A stretch of DNA of 64,000 bases from contig JAMSLZ010000006.1 of the NCBI GenBank assembly GCA_026027325.1, forward strand, positions 1,860,001 through 1,924,000, written 5' to 3'. Position numbers and translations under genes: made by a program. Every line of letters starts with the position of its first letter. Positions within the stretch are counted from its first letter, which is position 1. The stretch is from Actinomucor elegans (taxonomy: Eukaryota; Mucoromycota; Mucoromycetes; Mucorales; Mucoraceae). The notes below the pieces were generated by a model. It had not been told where the DNA came from. It made no database searches and saw only the letters and a program-made list of their open reading frames with translations. Positions 34,890-50,894 of the stretch are shown here, piece after piece.

Positions 34890-37800
34890 ATTCATTTTAA
34901 ATAAAAAAAATACTGTTGTTTTGTACTCATATTCCATATACAATGCCTCCAACACCAACCCAACAGGTTTAAAAAATAAGTGACGGATTTGTAAATTCCA
35001 AATGACGCATTTTGCTAGTCCCAAATATTGGGATATATAGCTCTCAAATAACAGATTTAGCAATTCTAAATGACAGGTTTATCTATTCCAAAAAAACAGC
35101 TTTTATCTTTGCTGTACATGCCTATAGCTATCAAAGACTATTATAGAATATAGAATATAACACTTACTTAAATTGGTTCTTGATCAAGGCTTTTTTTTTT
35201 ATAAAAAAAAACTGTTAACAGGGTATTGAGCTGTATTAACGAGTGTAAATGCACGTACTTATTGACAAATATCAGTTGTTCTTGTTTTTAAATCTTTCGA
35301 GTCATTGAACTTGCTTCCATTGACTTTCTTTTTTGATATTGCTCTAAGTTGGCCCAATAGAATTGAACTCAGGCAAGCAAGAAGGAAGACTTACATTTAT
35401 AACATTTGTCAATTATCATTTTCTCGGTATAGTGAATCGTATGAGTAGGTGCATTCTACATAATAATATAGAGTTTTTTCATTTCTAGAGATCTACTTAT
35501 TCCATTGATTGTGTTTTCAATAGAGTTCATATAGTGCTCAGTGACATTACCCTGAGATAATGGCTTTTTAACCTCTGCCTTCTTTCTTTTACGAGATCCA
35601 TCAACTTTTATTCTTTTAGAGGCAGAAAGTGCCTTGATCTCTGCATTCACAGCGCCCACAGTTGACACAGTGTCCAAAATTGTATAAATTTACTTTAGTA
35701 TTCAACACTCAAGGATGGCAGATCGTAACTTTCCTGACATTTTAGACATAGACAACTGCTATTTCTGCTGGAAAGTACTCTATTAATGAAGCATAACTTG
35801 AAAGGAAGTTCAACTCGATCTTGTAACTTTTTTTAATTAACTGTCAGTTTATATAACAAATTTTGACAAACATATAAACTAAGAAAAAATAATCTTTTTG
35901 TACCAAACTGTATTGAACGAGGAAAAAAGTCGTAGACTTCTCAGATTCAGTGATCTTACCAATCTCATTACGCCAGTTGAAAGACCATGTATAAATATAT
36001 ATCTTCCAGAAAACATGGCCATCTGTAATAGTGCCGCGTACGTCCTCCACGATAGAATGTATTCTTCCTCTTTCTCTGAGGATCACTTCTTCACTACCTG
36101 CTATAAATCAATTGACAATGTTAAATAGCTTGTTCGCTTTAATAATCTAAACAATGATATTGCAATCATCATTTCTAACAAGAAAAAAACTTGCAAAATC
36201 CTTAGACGGTACCGCAAGGCAATATACCTGCTATAAAAATAAAAATAAACGAAATAATTACATTTTTCCCTTATATTATCAGATTGTCAATAATAATAAT
36301 AAAAAAAATATAATTTCGATCAAAGCAGATAATTCATGCAAAATTCAGATACAAAATTATTACACGGATTGCCTTTTATATTTCTCTTCAACTGATACAC
36401 TTGCACATAGGTTTAATTGGATCTTTGAACAATAAAAATAGGATATATAAAAAATATAGTAACTGGTATAAAGGATGATTAAATTATAGAAAAAAAAATT
36501 AAAAAAAAAAAGCAAGAAAACAACTCAATTTTCGCTTGCTACCCGAGAACATTTGAAAGAGCTAAAGAATTAACACTATCAACATAATTTCCTTATACAA
36601 TAATGGGTAATATATCTTGCATGTTCTAACAGTACATACTATAAATTTAAACAAAGGTGGAATGTCACCACTGTTTATAAAATCTAAAAATTCTTTGGTG
36701 CAAGGAAGAAATATGCTATTCAACGCAAGAGTAACAACAACATTTTTAAACTTTCTCAGATGATAGAAGGAAAGCTTTGCAATCCTAAAATAATAATATT
36801 TTTATTTAAAACACTTCAAATATTATATATATTATATACAAATATCCATTGCATATATGTCTTCAGTATCACCTCCGAACCCATGGAAGACTATCATCTT
36901 AATACTTTTGATGGTATGCAAATTTGTGTCTAATTGTGTTTACATGAATTGCTCGTTAACTGTAAGCTTTTTTCAATTCTACAGTAGATGATTTAATGTT
37001 TTTAACCCCGTTATTATCAGTAACCAAGGGAGTCTTGAATAAAATATCACTTTTTTTCTTCTGGCATAGGTCAAAGTGTCTTTGAAAATTGTTTCATGAA
37101 GTTGGCAGTCAGCTTGAGCGGCATGGCAAAAAGTTTCTCCTCTATATTGTTATATGTCAATGCACTCTGTTTGTCTATATGATTTTAACATTGATATTTA
37201 CGGAGAAAGCTTCACCCTAATTTCCAAAGCAAAATATTGACATTTTTTGTCCAGAAGTTGTCGTCGTTCGCATCCTCATTTACTTATTCAAGCCTAATAA
37301 AATGGACAAAGAGTGGCATTTTGAGAGAATTATAATAAAGATGCTCTGAATACGAAACCATTCTCCCAGTTTTTTATCATAGTGACCACTTGAATGTTTA
37401 TTACCCAGTTCACTTTTGATCGAATGTGATCTACAGGCAGGAAGCAAAGAAGTTGCTTAGTCGGCCCTGAACCAGAAGACACTCGGATAGAGCAACAGCC
37501 GTGGAACGCTTCGTTGGAGCGAATTAAACGAAAATTAGCGGTCTGATCTCTAGATCCCCTATATTGATCAATCTCGCTGAGAGTTTTAGGTATCTAAAGC
37601 AAGAGACAACAGGAATAGAACCACGTAGAATGTGAGACTGTATTTTATTGAACAAATTAAAAAGAAAGATTGAGAACTCTCTACTGCACAGTTTGAGATG
37701 TATTAAATATTACACGAGTATATGATATCAGAAGACTTCACTGTACTGTTGGTAAAGTTATCAAGATACATTTCTTTTATCAACGATAACTTGATCGATT

Positions 37801-38445
37801 TAAGGAAAATTGCAACTATGTTTATGAATTGAATATTGTATCTGGCTTTACATATTCTTTTTTAATACTTGTGGTAGTTATTTAGTATTAAAAAGGACAT
37901 TTCTTAGTGAGCCATAATAATAATAATAAATAATAAATTTTTGATATCCAATAGAAATACTGTGGGTCTTACTGTGGTGGTGCAGTATCAGGAACACTTT
38001 TTGATGGCGCTAAAGAAATTTTAGAGACATGCTTGATGATACAACTTTTACATTTCAGAACGTACAATTCATGTTTTTTGAATTAAAATGACTAGATAAC
38101 TAAACTTAAGCGGAAAATTCCTATTAATCATGTCCGCATTAAAGCTGTATTATAAAAGGCGTGATTAATCGTTAGACTAGCTTGTAGGCTTCTCAAACTC
38201 ATAGACTGTTATTGTGCTTCAAGTCCTTCTATCGTATATTTTACTTGCTTTATATCAATATGCTTTTGAGCGCGTCAAAGATAGTATTCCTTTCGTACGG
38301 CCTCTAGTCTCAATATCACTGGTTATTCTTCCCGCTAATTTCGGAAGTGTGTATTTATGTAGACCACAACAGCTGTTCATCCTAAACAAACCATCTTTCT
38401 ATTTGTTTTCCTCGAGCTTTTTTCTTCTCTTTTCCTTTCTTCTAT
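34890..38445. other. Long gene-poor spacer
   Basis: I find no gene I can support in 3.5 kb. A minus-strand open stretch of about 70 codons (35,456-35,677, basic, opening with TTG) and others at 35,898-36,435 have no recognisable motif and no splice partners. Bases 37,430-37,640 are less AT-rich than their surroundings and unidentified. The last 300 bp hold the promoter of the WHI2-like gene. Confidence 0.5.
38151..38158 (+). promoter_or_regulatory. Possible TATA box of the WHI2-like gene
   Basis: TATAAAAG lies 288 bp before the start codon at 38,446, in an otherwise A/T-balanced promoter. The distance is long, so a leader or leader intron would be needed. Confidence 0.35.
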
Positions 38446-39403
38446 ATGAATACTACAATCGATTCAATTATTACGCAACAACAGCACCGACAAGTCAACC
38501 TTCTCAGTGATCCAAAAAAGAAAAAGTTTTCAAGGCAGCCAAAAAGCAGCGCTTTACCGGATGTGATCAAACTATCCTTACGAGGTGTTTCCATGACAAT
38601 CACTCGCGATAAGTTGGTAAATATACATAAGCTTGGGCCCACATAGTTGTTTATTTGTTATTATCCTATCTAGCTTTCGTTACCAGAGAGTATCTTGATG
38701 GTTATGTTTCCTCAAGGCCATGTCACGTTCGAAGATGATATCTGTCATGTCAATTTTGATTATCAAGCTCTTGCTTATATCTTGTATAAGCTCCAGTGCT
38801 TTAACTATGAACATAGCAAAGAAAGAGTCGTCACTTATTCTTCAATAACACTCGTCAATGATCCACTGTTCTTCAAACAGGGCATGATTATACTCTGTGA
38901 AGAGCTCGAATGTTTTATTGTTGCTATAGCCTCAAAGCCTACATTAACAAATTTGAAAAAAAAATGTACACAGACTATGATAAAGCAAGACCAGATATTT
39001 GATTCATTTGTGGAATCCATAGCTCTCAAGACAACGAGTGGGTCATTACCTGACGCACTGAACGTGGAAGCAGAACACCAGCTTATGGATTTGCTGTGCC
39101 AAGCTGGATTTACAAAGCAGGACCGATGGGGTCATCGATGGATGGAGCCTAACAAGACGTGCATCAGTAGCTTATCAGTGGCTCCTATTCAGTATCATAA
39201 TCGCGTATTTGTTGGACAAAAGCTCATGATGTTTTGGAGAAAACCAGCGGTTAGTATCTTTGTATTTGAATGAATCAAATCTTTTTGACGCGCCTTTTTA
39301 ATAGAGAAAATGTTGGTGGTCCAAGTCTATTGTGGAGGTCAATGGTGACCCTGTCAAATTATGGTGTAGGAGAACTTGGACACTAGAGTTCATGCTCTTG
39401 TGA
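38446..39403 (+). CDS. WHI2-like BTB/POZ-domain protein
   Basis: Three exons (38446-38616, 38674-39249, 39305-39403) give 281 aa. A short Gln/Lys-rich N-terminus leads into a BTB-like fold: VIKLSLRGVSMTITRDKLLS, LPESILMVMFPQGHVTF, then NFDYQALAYILYKLQCF. The C-terminal domain ends RKCWWSKSIVEVNGDPVKLW, with aromatic and basic residues typical of fungal Whi2-like proteins. Yeast Whi2 partners the Psr1 phosphatase in the general stress response and in restraining TORC1 under low amino acids. I infer a similar signalling role here from domain similarity only. Splice sites are canonical, and the ATG is the first in frame. Confidence 0.7.
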
Positions 39404-39808
39404 TTCAGACTGTAAAAGCAATTGAATGTCCGGCAAACGCGTCTAATTTCTCGCGTCAGTTTACGTTTTTTTTTATTTTTTATTTTTTTTTTACTGCCAA
39501 AAAACAATGATGGATTGCATATTATGCACTATTCATTTATAATAAAGCTTTGTAGTTCTCTACATGATCTACGAACTTTTATACCATGAACACCCTATAC
39601 CAATCCTTTCCTCTTAAAAAAACACCAAGGAAGTTCTGTCTGTTTTGGTTTATGTGACGGTCGATTAGGTACTGAAAAAAAATTACCAAAAGCAGAAGTG
39701 CTACATTTCACTTTACTTTTACTTTTTCTTTCTAAGAACACTCCTTTGCGTTAGCTACAACTACGGCCATAATCATCTTTCTCGATATAAAGGCATTTGA
39801 AGAGTACC
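39404..39808. other. Intergenic spacer, Polo kinase promoter
   Basis: The spacer carries T-rich runs at 39,466-39,491 and an AATAAAG-type signal near 39,540. GATATAAAGG lies about 20-25 bp before the kinase ATG. Nothing else is seen. Confidence 0.5.
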
Positions 39809-42740
<2,932 letters not shown>

Positions 42741-43256
42741 ACCGCTGCTTATATACCACAACTCTTTTTATATTCACAACCTCTAGGTTCATGTCATATA
42801 TTTGTACCATATTATACACTTTTTAAACAAATTTAACTAGCTTTTAGTATCTATTATTATGCTGTAATCACTATTCATGATGATAACAAATCCTATAAGA
42901 TTCTAACCTGGAATCTTATACTTTGTTTTTGATTTAGTAAATGCCATCATAAAAAAATATATACTTATATAGATATTCCTATGTGTATTTTATCCAAGGT
43001 GAGGGCATTATTCCGCTCAAGAATTGTTCTGAGATCGGTTCAAATTGGCTTGATTATAATATTTCTACATTTCTTGACCAATTCTGGCTTAAAGTTGCGT
43101 TTGAAGGTTATTATAAGTCTAAAATTAAGTGTTGTATTCAATAGAACCATCATTTGGTTGAAATTCAATAAGCATATTATATTTTACTGCAGTTGCAAAG
43201 TGACATTTATTTTATATGGCTTAGTTTTAATGATCTGGTTTTTTTCAGCCAATTCT

Positions 43257-43315
43257 AGTGAAATGTCGCATCTAATTATGCAATTCAGGTACCCAACATG
43301 CTGTTGCATCTAATT
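43257..43315 (+). repeat. Dispersed repeat copy
   Basis: It reads GAAATGTCGCATCTAATTAT, then TTCAGGTACCC and TGTTGCATCTAATTA. A half copy (TGGCTTAAAGTTGCGTTTGA) lies nearby at about 43,084-43,103. Confidence 0.5.
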
Positions 43316-43337
43316 AAACTACATATCCGTAAAGAGA

Positions 43338-43364
43338 TTTTTTTTTTTTTTTTTTTTTTTTTTT
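43338..43364. repeat. Homopolymer, 27 T
   Basis: An uninterrupted T run between convergent genes. Its length is likely unstable in vivo and in sequencing. Confidence 0.9.
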
Positions 43365-43542
43365 GGTGATTGAGCTTAGTGTGTTTGTACTTGTAAGATT
43401 CGCAAAGACTGACAAGCGGTATTTGGATGATCCTCATAAATAGGAGGATACTCGCAACGCAATTATTTCTGTAAACATGTTGAGGCATGAACTTCTTTTC
43501 CCATTAAACAGGGAGTGGGTCTACCAAGCTTTCTTTTATTTC

Positions 43543-45358
43543 TTACATTGGCAATAAGCCTCGCAAGATGCCTTGCTTTTTTGTGATAATGATTTCTCTT
43601 TTCGCCAACACGTTCACATCGACACCATTTGAACCTGTTTCTGTTTCTCCCAATAGATGACCCATCTCAATATCCATCACCTTCAATAATCCATCCTCAT
43701 TCAACAAGAACACCAACGAATTCAATACATTATACGCAGTGTATTTAACTTTAGCGTCCAATTCATGCGTACGCAATAGTGCATCTGACTTCACTGAATA
43801 TGGCAATGCACCTTTGTCCCACTGTCGTTGGTGGGTTGCTATCCATTTCAACTGATTGGAGCCTCTATTCCACCAAGGATAAATGAACGGCATATCCAAT
43901 TCATCCTCTTCCGATAGTGGTGTCAAGGGATGATCGTCATCAACAAATGGCTGCCAACGCACCTGAAGCAAATGTGACAAGTCCCATATCTTGATATTGA
44001 ACGTGTCTTCGCAATCGCCAACGACAACTAATCGAGGACCACACATACACAAGTCTGTGGTACATATCAAAGACGGTGACGGTGGCACAGCATATGTCAT
44101 TTCAAATCCCCAAGGCTGTTCCATCGAATCACTCCGTGCTGTACCGGGTAATACACCTACGCGTAGTCCAAATCGCCAATCATAAAGTGTAAGTTCGTTG
44201 GTATCGAAATTGCCTGTACATATCAAATGGTTCAGTTGGGCTGGGTGCCGTAAAAGAATCATACAGCTGACTTCGGTCCCTAGTCTCACTGTCGATATCA
44301 CCTGTGCTGGCTTGTATGCATTGATATTTGCCGTACTTGTAACGGTGCTGTCTTTTTTGACAAGTCGTCTCGTAGCACTATCCCATTTCCAAACAACCTT
44401 GGTTGGATCTTGATCTACTAAATCAGATCGTGCATCAAATTGAAAGACATGGGCGCAGCCAGCATATCGCGGTAAGGTAGGCCCATACACTAGCATAAAT
44501 ACATTAAAAGGATGCGGCCTTTCGGTGTCTACAGATAACGTATCAAGCCATGGCTGCATATCGTCTATTTGAGTAAAGAAGAACACGTCTCTGCCAAGAA
44601 ATCTAGAACGGTCGTCCATTGTGATATGTGCTACCAAAGTTGTTTGTCCATCGTCAGACAATCGATAGATTAATACGGTTTTCCATATTTGCATTTGGTC
44701 ATCTTCCTCTTCATTATCAGAGTTAAACTCATCAATGCCTTCTTCGTTATCTTCTGTGTCAAAAGCAGTGGCCTGTCCAATGACTACGCAACAGAAGCGC
44801 ACTTTTTGATCCTGTATTTTGACTGTTTGAATGCCCATGATTTGACAAGACCACGCTGGTGGTATTTCGATATGAAGTGTCAACTCACGCAGAGTGGTGT
44901 ACAAAGGATAGTTTATAAACACGATGTGATTAGGCTGTGTTGCAAGGGCTACAACGCCTGTATTGGTATGATCGATATCTGATACAAAGGGTTCTCTGAG
45001 TTCTTGCTTATTTGCTGGTTCAAGAGCATTCAATTTGAATTGATGTGATCCAATGTATGCCTGCTGTTCTGCTAGTAAAAGCATATGTCGTTTCCAATCA
45101 ATCAAATGCTGCTTATGAAGGGAATAAGGTACTTGAAATGACCAAGTGGGATAAAGAAGTTTAAATAGATAATACCATAAAGAAGCATGGTTCGATAATC
45201 TGTTCAAAAAAAATCAGTAAAATAATTTGATACTAGACACTTTATTATATATACCTATGAAAGTTTTTACAGACTAACTGCAATTGAAGCAACTGATAAA
45301 CATCTTGAATGGTATATTTGAATATGGAAACTAATAGTTCATCAGGTAAACGTTCCAT
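43543..45358 (-). CDS. F-box protein with propeller-like C-terminal region
   Basis: Two exons (45358-45255, 45199-43543) give 586 aa. The small first exon supplies the F-box (MERLPDELLVSIFKYTIQDV, then LQLVCKNFH). The spliced frame continues RLSNHASLWYYLFKLLYP. F-box proteins recruit substrates to SCF ubiquitin ligases through Skp1. The long remainder has repeated beta-rich segments with aromatic/Asp endings (TLYDWRFGLRVGVLPG, FNIKIWDLSHLLQVRWQ, LLKVMDIEMGHLLG) that resemble weak WD40 repeats, probably a substrate-binding propeller. An acidic loop (FDTEDNEEGIDEFNSDNEEE) interrupts it. Without the first exon the protein would begin at a TTG inside a splice acceptor, which supports the two-exon model. 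The substrate is unknown. Confidence 0.82.
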
Positions 45359-47196
45359 ATAGTATGTACAATAGCAGAAAAGTAGAAGAAGAAAAAGAAC
45401 AATGAGGCACAGCCAAATTTATTCCAAGATGTGACTTGTACTTTGGAACATTTGGATCAGGCTCTTTTTACTAGGTACACTTTGCAAATATCTTGAATAA
45501 GAGTTAAAAAGGTTTATGCTTTCCAGACATAATATTGACCTTACATAATCAGCAAATCAAAGCTTCGATTGTTATTTTGACCGAAACAAATGATGGCATC
45601 AACTGTTTGAGCCAGCGAACATCCAATAAATAGTCTAATCTGTTTTCCACGCCAACCATCGATAAACTTTTACCAGGGCAAAGGCGTAACGTGAAACCGA
45701 GCGCAAGCTAGGTGTACGCCTGACCTTTTACACAAATACAGCAAGCAATTTATATTATAAATATATGATGTGTCTTCAAACGCAGTCAGTTTGATGCCCA
45801 AGTCGAACTTTATAGATGATTGGTGACGAGCCTATTTATATACATGAATTTATCTCGCAAAACAATTAAATGTGATAGCATGGTATGGTATATGAGATAT
45901 CTAGATTATTGTTTGATCAAATAAGAAAAATTGAATACTTTATTGCGTTGAGAAACAGATGGTATTTCAGTTTATACGTTGGCTTGAATTTATAACTGAT
46001 TCATATTTGAAAATCTATGCAATATGACAAAAAAGTTTATTATAATACTTGTTGAACTATTATAACGTATACATGTACCTATGGTCTCGTTTATAATAAA
46101 GTGTTTCTATATGGCTGCTGCAGCCTAGCTTATGAAACATCAGTTTCATTGGCCAGCGGACATTGATAAAAGTGCGATGGCCTAAGCCGATAGTATCCTC
46201 AAACATTTAACTGTATGTACCTAAATCAACAATAAAGTAAAACTTTGTACCTCAAAATATATATGACAAAATCAACTCTTTTGGTTCAATGCAATCCTTT
46301 TTTTTTTTTTTAATTAGGTTACAATAATAAGAATCTAGAAACATCCGGCAATAAATTGTTTTTAGCTTTTGGGATAACAGTTTCCCTATCGTTTTATCTT
46401 GAAATCATACTATTCAAAAGAAAATAAATATTATTTTGTATTACTTTTATTAGTTAATCATTCAAAGACAACTGTTTGTACCTAATCTTTCATGTTTAGA
46501 TTTTAATTTTTAGATGTAAATTCTTGAGGCCATTTCCCTGAAATTGACGGTATACTTGTTGATGCATGCGATCTCTGTTAATTTCGGCTTAAAGTTACAT
46601 CAGATTAGTACCTTCTCTCTCTACCATGCTCAGGATGGACTGTTTCATCTAGCAGAACATCAGATCTATGCGATCGTACTAATTAGTGCAAAGTGATGTG
46701 AATTTAAAACCGTCATTATTCAAATGGTGGTAATTTTTTTTTTGAGTATGAAAAACCTCATTGGGCGGATTATCTCGGTAAAGTATGAATGTCGTCAGTA
46801 AATCGAGAATAACGGTGCATATATAGATCAGGTGCCACTAAATCGAGAATCGATCTACAGAGTAACTACGAATGAAGCATTAGCAAAGCACAGGTGTTCA
46901 GATATCCCATAATCTGGGAAAAGCAGCTAACGAAACAATAAAGACGAATTTGAAAGAAAAAAGAGCTTTTTATGTTTTTGACCTTGTTGAAAGTTTTATT
47001 AAAAAATTTTAGGGTAAATAAAGTCTAAAAATAATAATCTTGAAATAAATATGTACATTAGATAAGGTAAATGCAAAGAGGTAAATAGTAATAGTAGGCA
47101 ATAAAAGGGATATTATGTTGTTGAAACACATATTTACAGTAAAGATATTAGGTAGAAAGTGATGGTAATGAGATAAATTAATGATTAGTAGTTTGC
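45359..47196. other. Intergenic with one dispersed-repeat copy
   Basis: AT-rich spacer between two minus-strand genes. A repeat copy is at 46,570-46,651. Runs of T occur at 46,300-46,311 and 46,736-46,743. No gene is recognised. Confidence 0.55.
46570..46651 (+). repeat. Dispersed repeat copy
   Basis: GATCTCTGTTAATTTCGGCT, then AAAGTTACATCAGATTAGTA, then CCATGCTCAGGATGGAC and TTTCATCTAG, in family order. Confidence 0.6.
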
Positions 47197-48828
47197 TTAA
47201 GCAATTATATCAATGATTTTGCTAAAGTAACGCTTCCACTTGGGAATAGGCTTGCCATTTTCATCCAAACCATCATCCTTGCGAATGTCAATGACTGTAT
47301 CTTGAATAGTACCAGTTTCAAAGTCCATATCGACGTTCTTGACAAAGCCAGGGCGCTTCCAGAGCTTATGACTACCATAAAGAACAACAGCCAAGATCAA
47401 ACCAATATAGGTAGAAACAATACCACTACCAGAAATGGGGGCAATGAAGGATTTGTAACCTTGACCAAAAATAATGATAGTACCAACAACAATGACAAAA
47501 ATATCAGCAATAGGGAACAAGGGTGAAACATAAGGAAGAGCAGTTAAAGAACGACCTTGAGCGAGATAACCTTGACGGAAACGAATATGAGTGATACAAA
47601 TGGTAACCCAAGTGATTAAACCGGCAAGAGAAGTAAGACGAGTCAACCAAGTAAACACAACACCAGAGCCAAAGAGAGAGGTCAAGAAAGCAAGACATCC
47701 AACAGCACAAGTAGCCAGGACAGACCAGAGAGGAATACCCCAACGGTTGACACGCTTGAAGAATCTGGGGGCATAACCATCTTCAGATAAAGCCAAAAGG
47801 GTACGAGAGGAAGAGTAGACACCAGAGTTACCAGCAGAGATCATGGTGATCAAGATGACAGCGTTCATCAAATCAGCGGCCCAAGCAGCACCAGCCTTTC
47901 TAAAGACAAGAGTGAAAGGAGAGACGGAGATATCGTTGGAGCCACGCATGAGGTTGGGATCAGTGTAAGGAATGACAAGACCGATTATCAAGATGGAGAG
48001 AACATAAAACAAGACGATACGAACAAAGACTTGTTTGACGGCTGCAGGTACGGTCTTGTGAGGATTAGCAGATTCACCAGCAGTGATACCAACGATTTCA
48101 ACACCGTTGAAAGAGAAAGCAGCAGTAATGAAGGCATTAAAGACACCAAGGAAACCAAAGGGGAAAGCACCGCCTTCCAAATAATAGTTGGAAACACCAA
48201 TCTTGACACCGCCAAGAGCACCTGTATTGACACAGATACCAACAATGACAAAGATGACAACAACCAAGATCTTGATGAATGAAATCCAGTATTCGATTTC
48301 ACCATAACCCTTGACTGAGAAAACATTGATAGCAACGAGAATAACCAGGCAGATAACAGACCAGACTACGCTATTGACTGATGTGATCCAATATTCCATG
48401 ATTAAAGCAACACCTGTTAACTCAACAGCGACACCAACAGCCCAATTGGCCCAGTAGACCCAGCCAACCATGAAGCCAAGAGAGGGATCAGCAAAACGAG
48501 TAGCAAAATGAGCAAATGAACCAGCAACAGGAATATAAGCGGCCATTTCACCCAAACTCATCATGACACAAAATACCAAGAGACCGACAAGAGAGTAAGC
48601 AACGAGAGCGCCACCAGGGCCTGCACCACTAATTGCTGTACCAGAAGCCATGAAGAGACCAGTACCGATAGTACCGCCCAAGGCAATCATTTGAATATGA
48701 CGAGCCTTCAAACCACGTTTGAGGGTGTGTCCCTTTGCAGGAGTAGCAGATTCATCGGATGTAAAGCTTTCAACGTCTTCGATGACAGTTTGATTGGCTA
48801 CTTGAACCTTTTCGTTATGATCAGACAT
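47197..48828 (-). CDS. Amino acid permease, yeast amino acid transporter family
   Basis: A single exon of 543 codons with a clean ATG. It should be a 12-span plasma-membrane proton symporter for amino acids. After a hydrophilic N-terminus comes the signature LKARHIQMIALGGTIGTGLF (near residues 40-59) and GAGPGGALVAYSLVG, then SLGEMAAYIPVAGSF and GWVYWANWAVGVAVE. Later segments include AAFSFNGVEIVGITAGES, SAGNSGVYSSSRTLLALSED and LTSLAGLITWVTICITHIRF, all standard in this family. The cytosolic tail is short (PKWKRYFSKIIDIIA). The pattern is closest to the general or lysine-type permeases, but substrate specificity cannot be read here. Absence of introns contrasts with most neighbours. Confidence 0.92.
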   Translation of the reverse strand: MSDHNEKVQVANQTVIEDVESFTSDESATPAKGHTLKRGLKARHIQMIALGGTIGTGLFMASGTAISGAGPGGALVAYSLVGLLVFCVMMSLGEMAAYIPVAGSFAHFATRFADPSLGFMVGWVYWANWAVGVAVELTGVALIMEYWITSVNSVVWSVICLVILVAINVFSVKGYGEIEYWISFIKILVVVIFVIVGICVNTGALGGVKIGVSNYYLEGGAFPFGFLGVFNAFITAAFSFNGVEIVGITAGESANPHKTVPAAVKQVFVRIVLFYVLSILIIGLVIPYTDPNLMRGSNDISVSPFTLVFRKAGAAWAADLMNAVILITMISAGNSGVYSSSRTLLALSEDGYAPRFFKRVNRWGIPLWSVLATCAVGCLAFLTSLFGSGVVFTWLTRLTSLAGLITWVTICITHIRFRQGYLAQGRSLTALPYVSPLFPIADIFVIVVGTIIIFGQGYKSFIAPISGSGIVSTYIGLILAVVLYGSHKLWKRPGFVKNVDMDFETGTIQDTVIDIRKDDGLDENGKPIPKWKRYFSKIIDIIA

Positions 48829-48984
48829 TTGTATTCAACAAAGAAAAATTAATGGAGGTATTTGATTTAACTTTGCTTTTTTTTTCGTGGCCAAAGACCC
48901 GGATTTAGTATGATAAAAGTAAAGAAGTATTAAAGATCAAAAGAGAAATTAATATAAATTAGTTCCTTGGTAAAAACCGAAGCA

Positions 48985-48993
48985 CTATTTATA
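48985..48993 (-). promoter_or_regulatory. Possible TATA box of the amino acid permease
   Basis: On the minus strand this reads TATAAATAG, 157-165 bp upstream of the permease start codon, a normal distance for a fungal promoter. Confidence 0.45.
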
Positions 48994-50894
48994 AGAAAAT
49001 TTAGATGAGAAATGAATTCAAAGAAAGAATCTTATTCATAGGACAAATGTCAAAATGGCTAATTTTCGTATACCGATAAACGACTGAAATGCAGCGATTT
49101 ATCACTGAAAACAGTAATATGATACTAGTCTATGATCGATACCTATAAGTTTTTGATTTTGCCACGAATCTACAATGTATCTTATCGTTATTTCCACGCT
49201 AAACAGGTTTTCACACGATGGTACAGTTCATTGATTGAATCTATGATTTACTGATTTAAAGTTTGATTTGTGTAAAAAGAGATGAAGTAAGCAGTAAAGA
49301 AGTATCATTGGTGAGACAGAACTAGATGGCATCAACCATCGTTATTTTCATTGGATACCGATAGGAGTGCTAAAAAGTGAAATCGAATCAGAATCGATCG
49401 CAATCGCGCAACTCTTTACCCTATAAAAGGAAAATAGATAACCTAGAAAAACCATATGATATGAGTTGGTTTTTTTTGGCTGTACCCCAGACAAAAATTA
49501 CGCTATCTGTTTCAAGGTTTCAGGTTAGTATATAGACCTAGTTACTGTCTAATTCATGAATCTCGATAATAGCGTACAGTCTTGGTAATCAGGGACAGTG
49601 ATAATCATCCATCAACGAATTAGAGGCCCACGGGCTCTTTGATCTGTTGTAGCACACTTCAACTTTGTTTTGATTATATCGAATCACAGCCGTGATCTTG
49701 TTTCCTGGTAGTGTCTACTTTCAAATTGAATGGCCTGACAATATAACTACAGTTTGATAGTTGATTTCCTAGCTTATTTTATTTGATACGGCGGCTCAAT
49801 AAAAAAACCAGAAAGAGCTTATCTATAATCAGAATAATACTAAAAAAAAAAAAAAAAACGTAATGACCTACATTATTATTTTTACAAATAAAAATTGAAC
49901 ATAGCGCAATAAGAGTTATAGCGCATGATAATACAAATTAAACATCCTATATTGCTTTCATGCAGTATACATCATATTGTTCAGGAATTGCACCATACTC
50001 CAGCACCTTTTCAGTTCATAGTATGACGAATACGCAATTGTTCCACGAACTGATTATATATGGTATATAGGTATATTTTACAATTAACATATGATAAATA
50101 ATATATAGTGGTATGCTCAACGGCTTACTTTGCAGATGTAATTTAAAATTATGGAATTACATTTTCGTGTTTGTATTAGAATTCAGTATCAAGAATACTA
50201 TGATGATCGCGCAGTATAATCTGAAGTCCGTCTCAATTTTTTTTATAGGGTCTCTTTGTACAAAGTCCGTCTCATTCCACGATTTACCATAGACTTCTCA
50301 TTGTCATTTCGTGCTCAGACTTTCTTCCTAGAGCGTAATAGTACTGTCATACTTCGTCAGCCTTGAATACGTTGGTATTGTAATACCGAGAAGAAGTCCC
50401 TTTAAAGATCGCATAATTATAAAGCTGAGTATAAATACGCCTTCTTATTGTTCACCCCAAACAGACTCTTGTTAATCGCCGCTTTATTCCTGAGCTGCAT
50501 TAACGGGTCCGAGGCTTCAAAAGCTTCAATTTCATAATTACAGCTGCGACCAATCAATATCGTTCATCAAAAAGCAGTATTTAATTCGATCTTTGATACT
50601 TTTTTTTTCAAGAGAAGGTGGTTATTTTTATTATGCTTGGCTTACCAGCCTATTGAAGAAACATGAACAACCATATTATACTTTAGTAAATTCAAAGTTT
50701 TATTATAAACCAAAAGAGAAAATCACTATAGCATCGTCTCATAGAACGAACATGTGTATCAGACATTTAATATATATATATAAAAAGGAAGTCAAATAGA
50801 TCTAAGTTCTACCAAATGCAGCAATTCATTCAGACCATGGATTACTAATCTAGTACGGCATGAGACCAAGATTGATCGAGATAACCCTTGCCGA

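Larger units (their letters stand above)
42741..43542. other. Convergent intergenic spacer with repeat copy and T-run
   Basis: This lies between the 3' ends of the Polo kinase and the F-box gene. A dispersed-repeat copy occupies 43,257-43,315 and a 27-base T run 43,338-43,364. No gene is seen. Confidence 0.55.

Noticed and set aside
35456..35677. Basic frame of about 70 codons, with TATAGTG nearby that recalls a CACTA end
   Set aside because: It opens with TTG after a stop, has no partner terminus or duplication, and shows no known motif.
36857..36915. Short frame starting MSSVSPPNPW followed by a GTATGC donor-like site, faintly like a peroxin-13 N-terminus
   Set aside because: The next acceptor gives an immediate stop and no Pex13 domain follows in 3 kb.
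39797..39808. Four-codon TTG extension of the Polo kinase frame
   Set aside because: The first real ATG is at 39,809, and nothing upstream supports a longer N-terminus.
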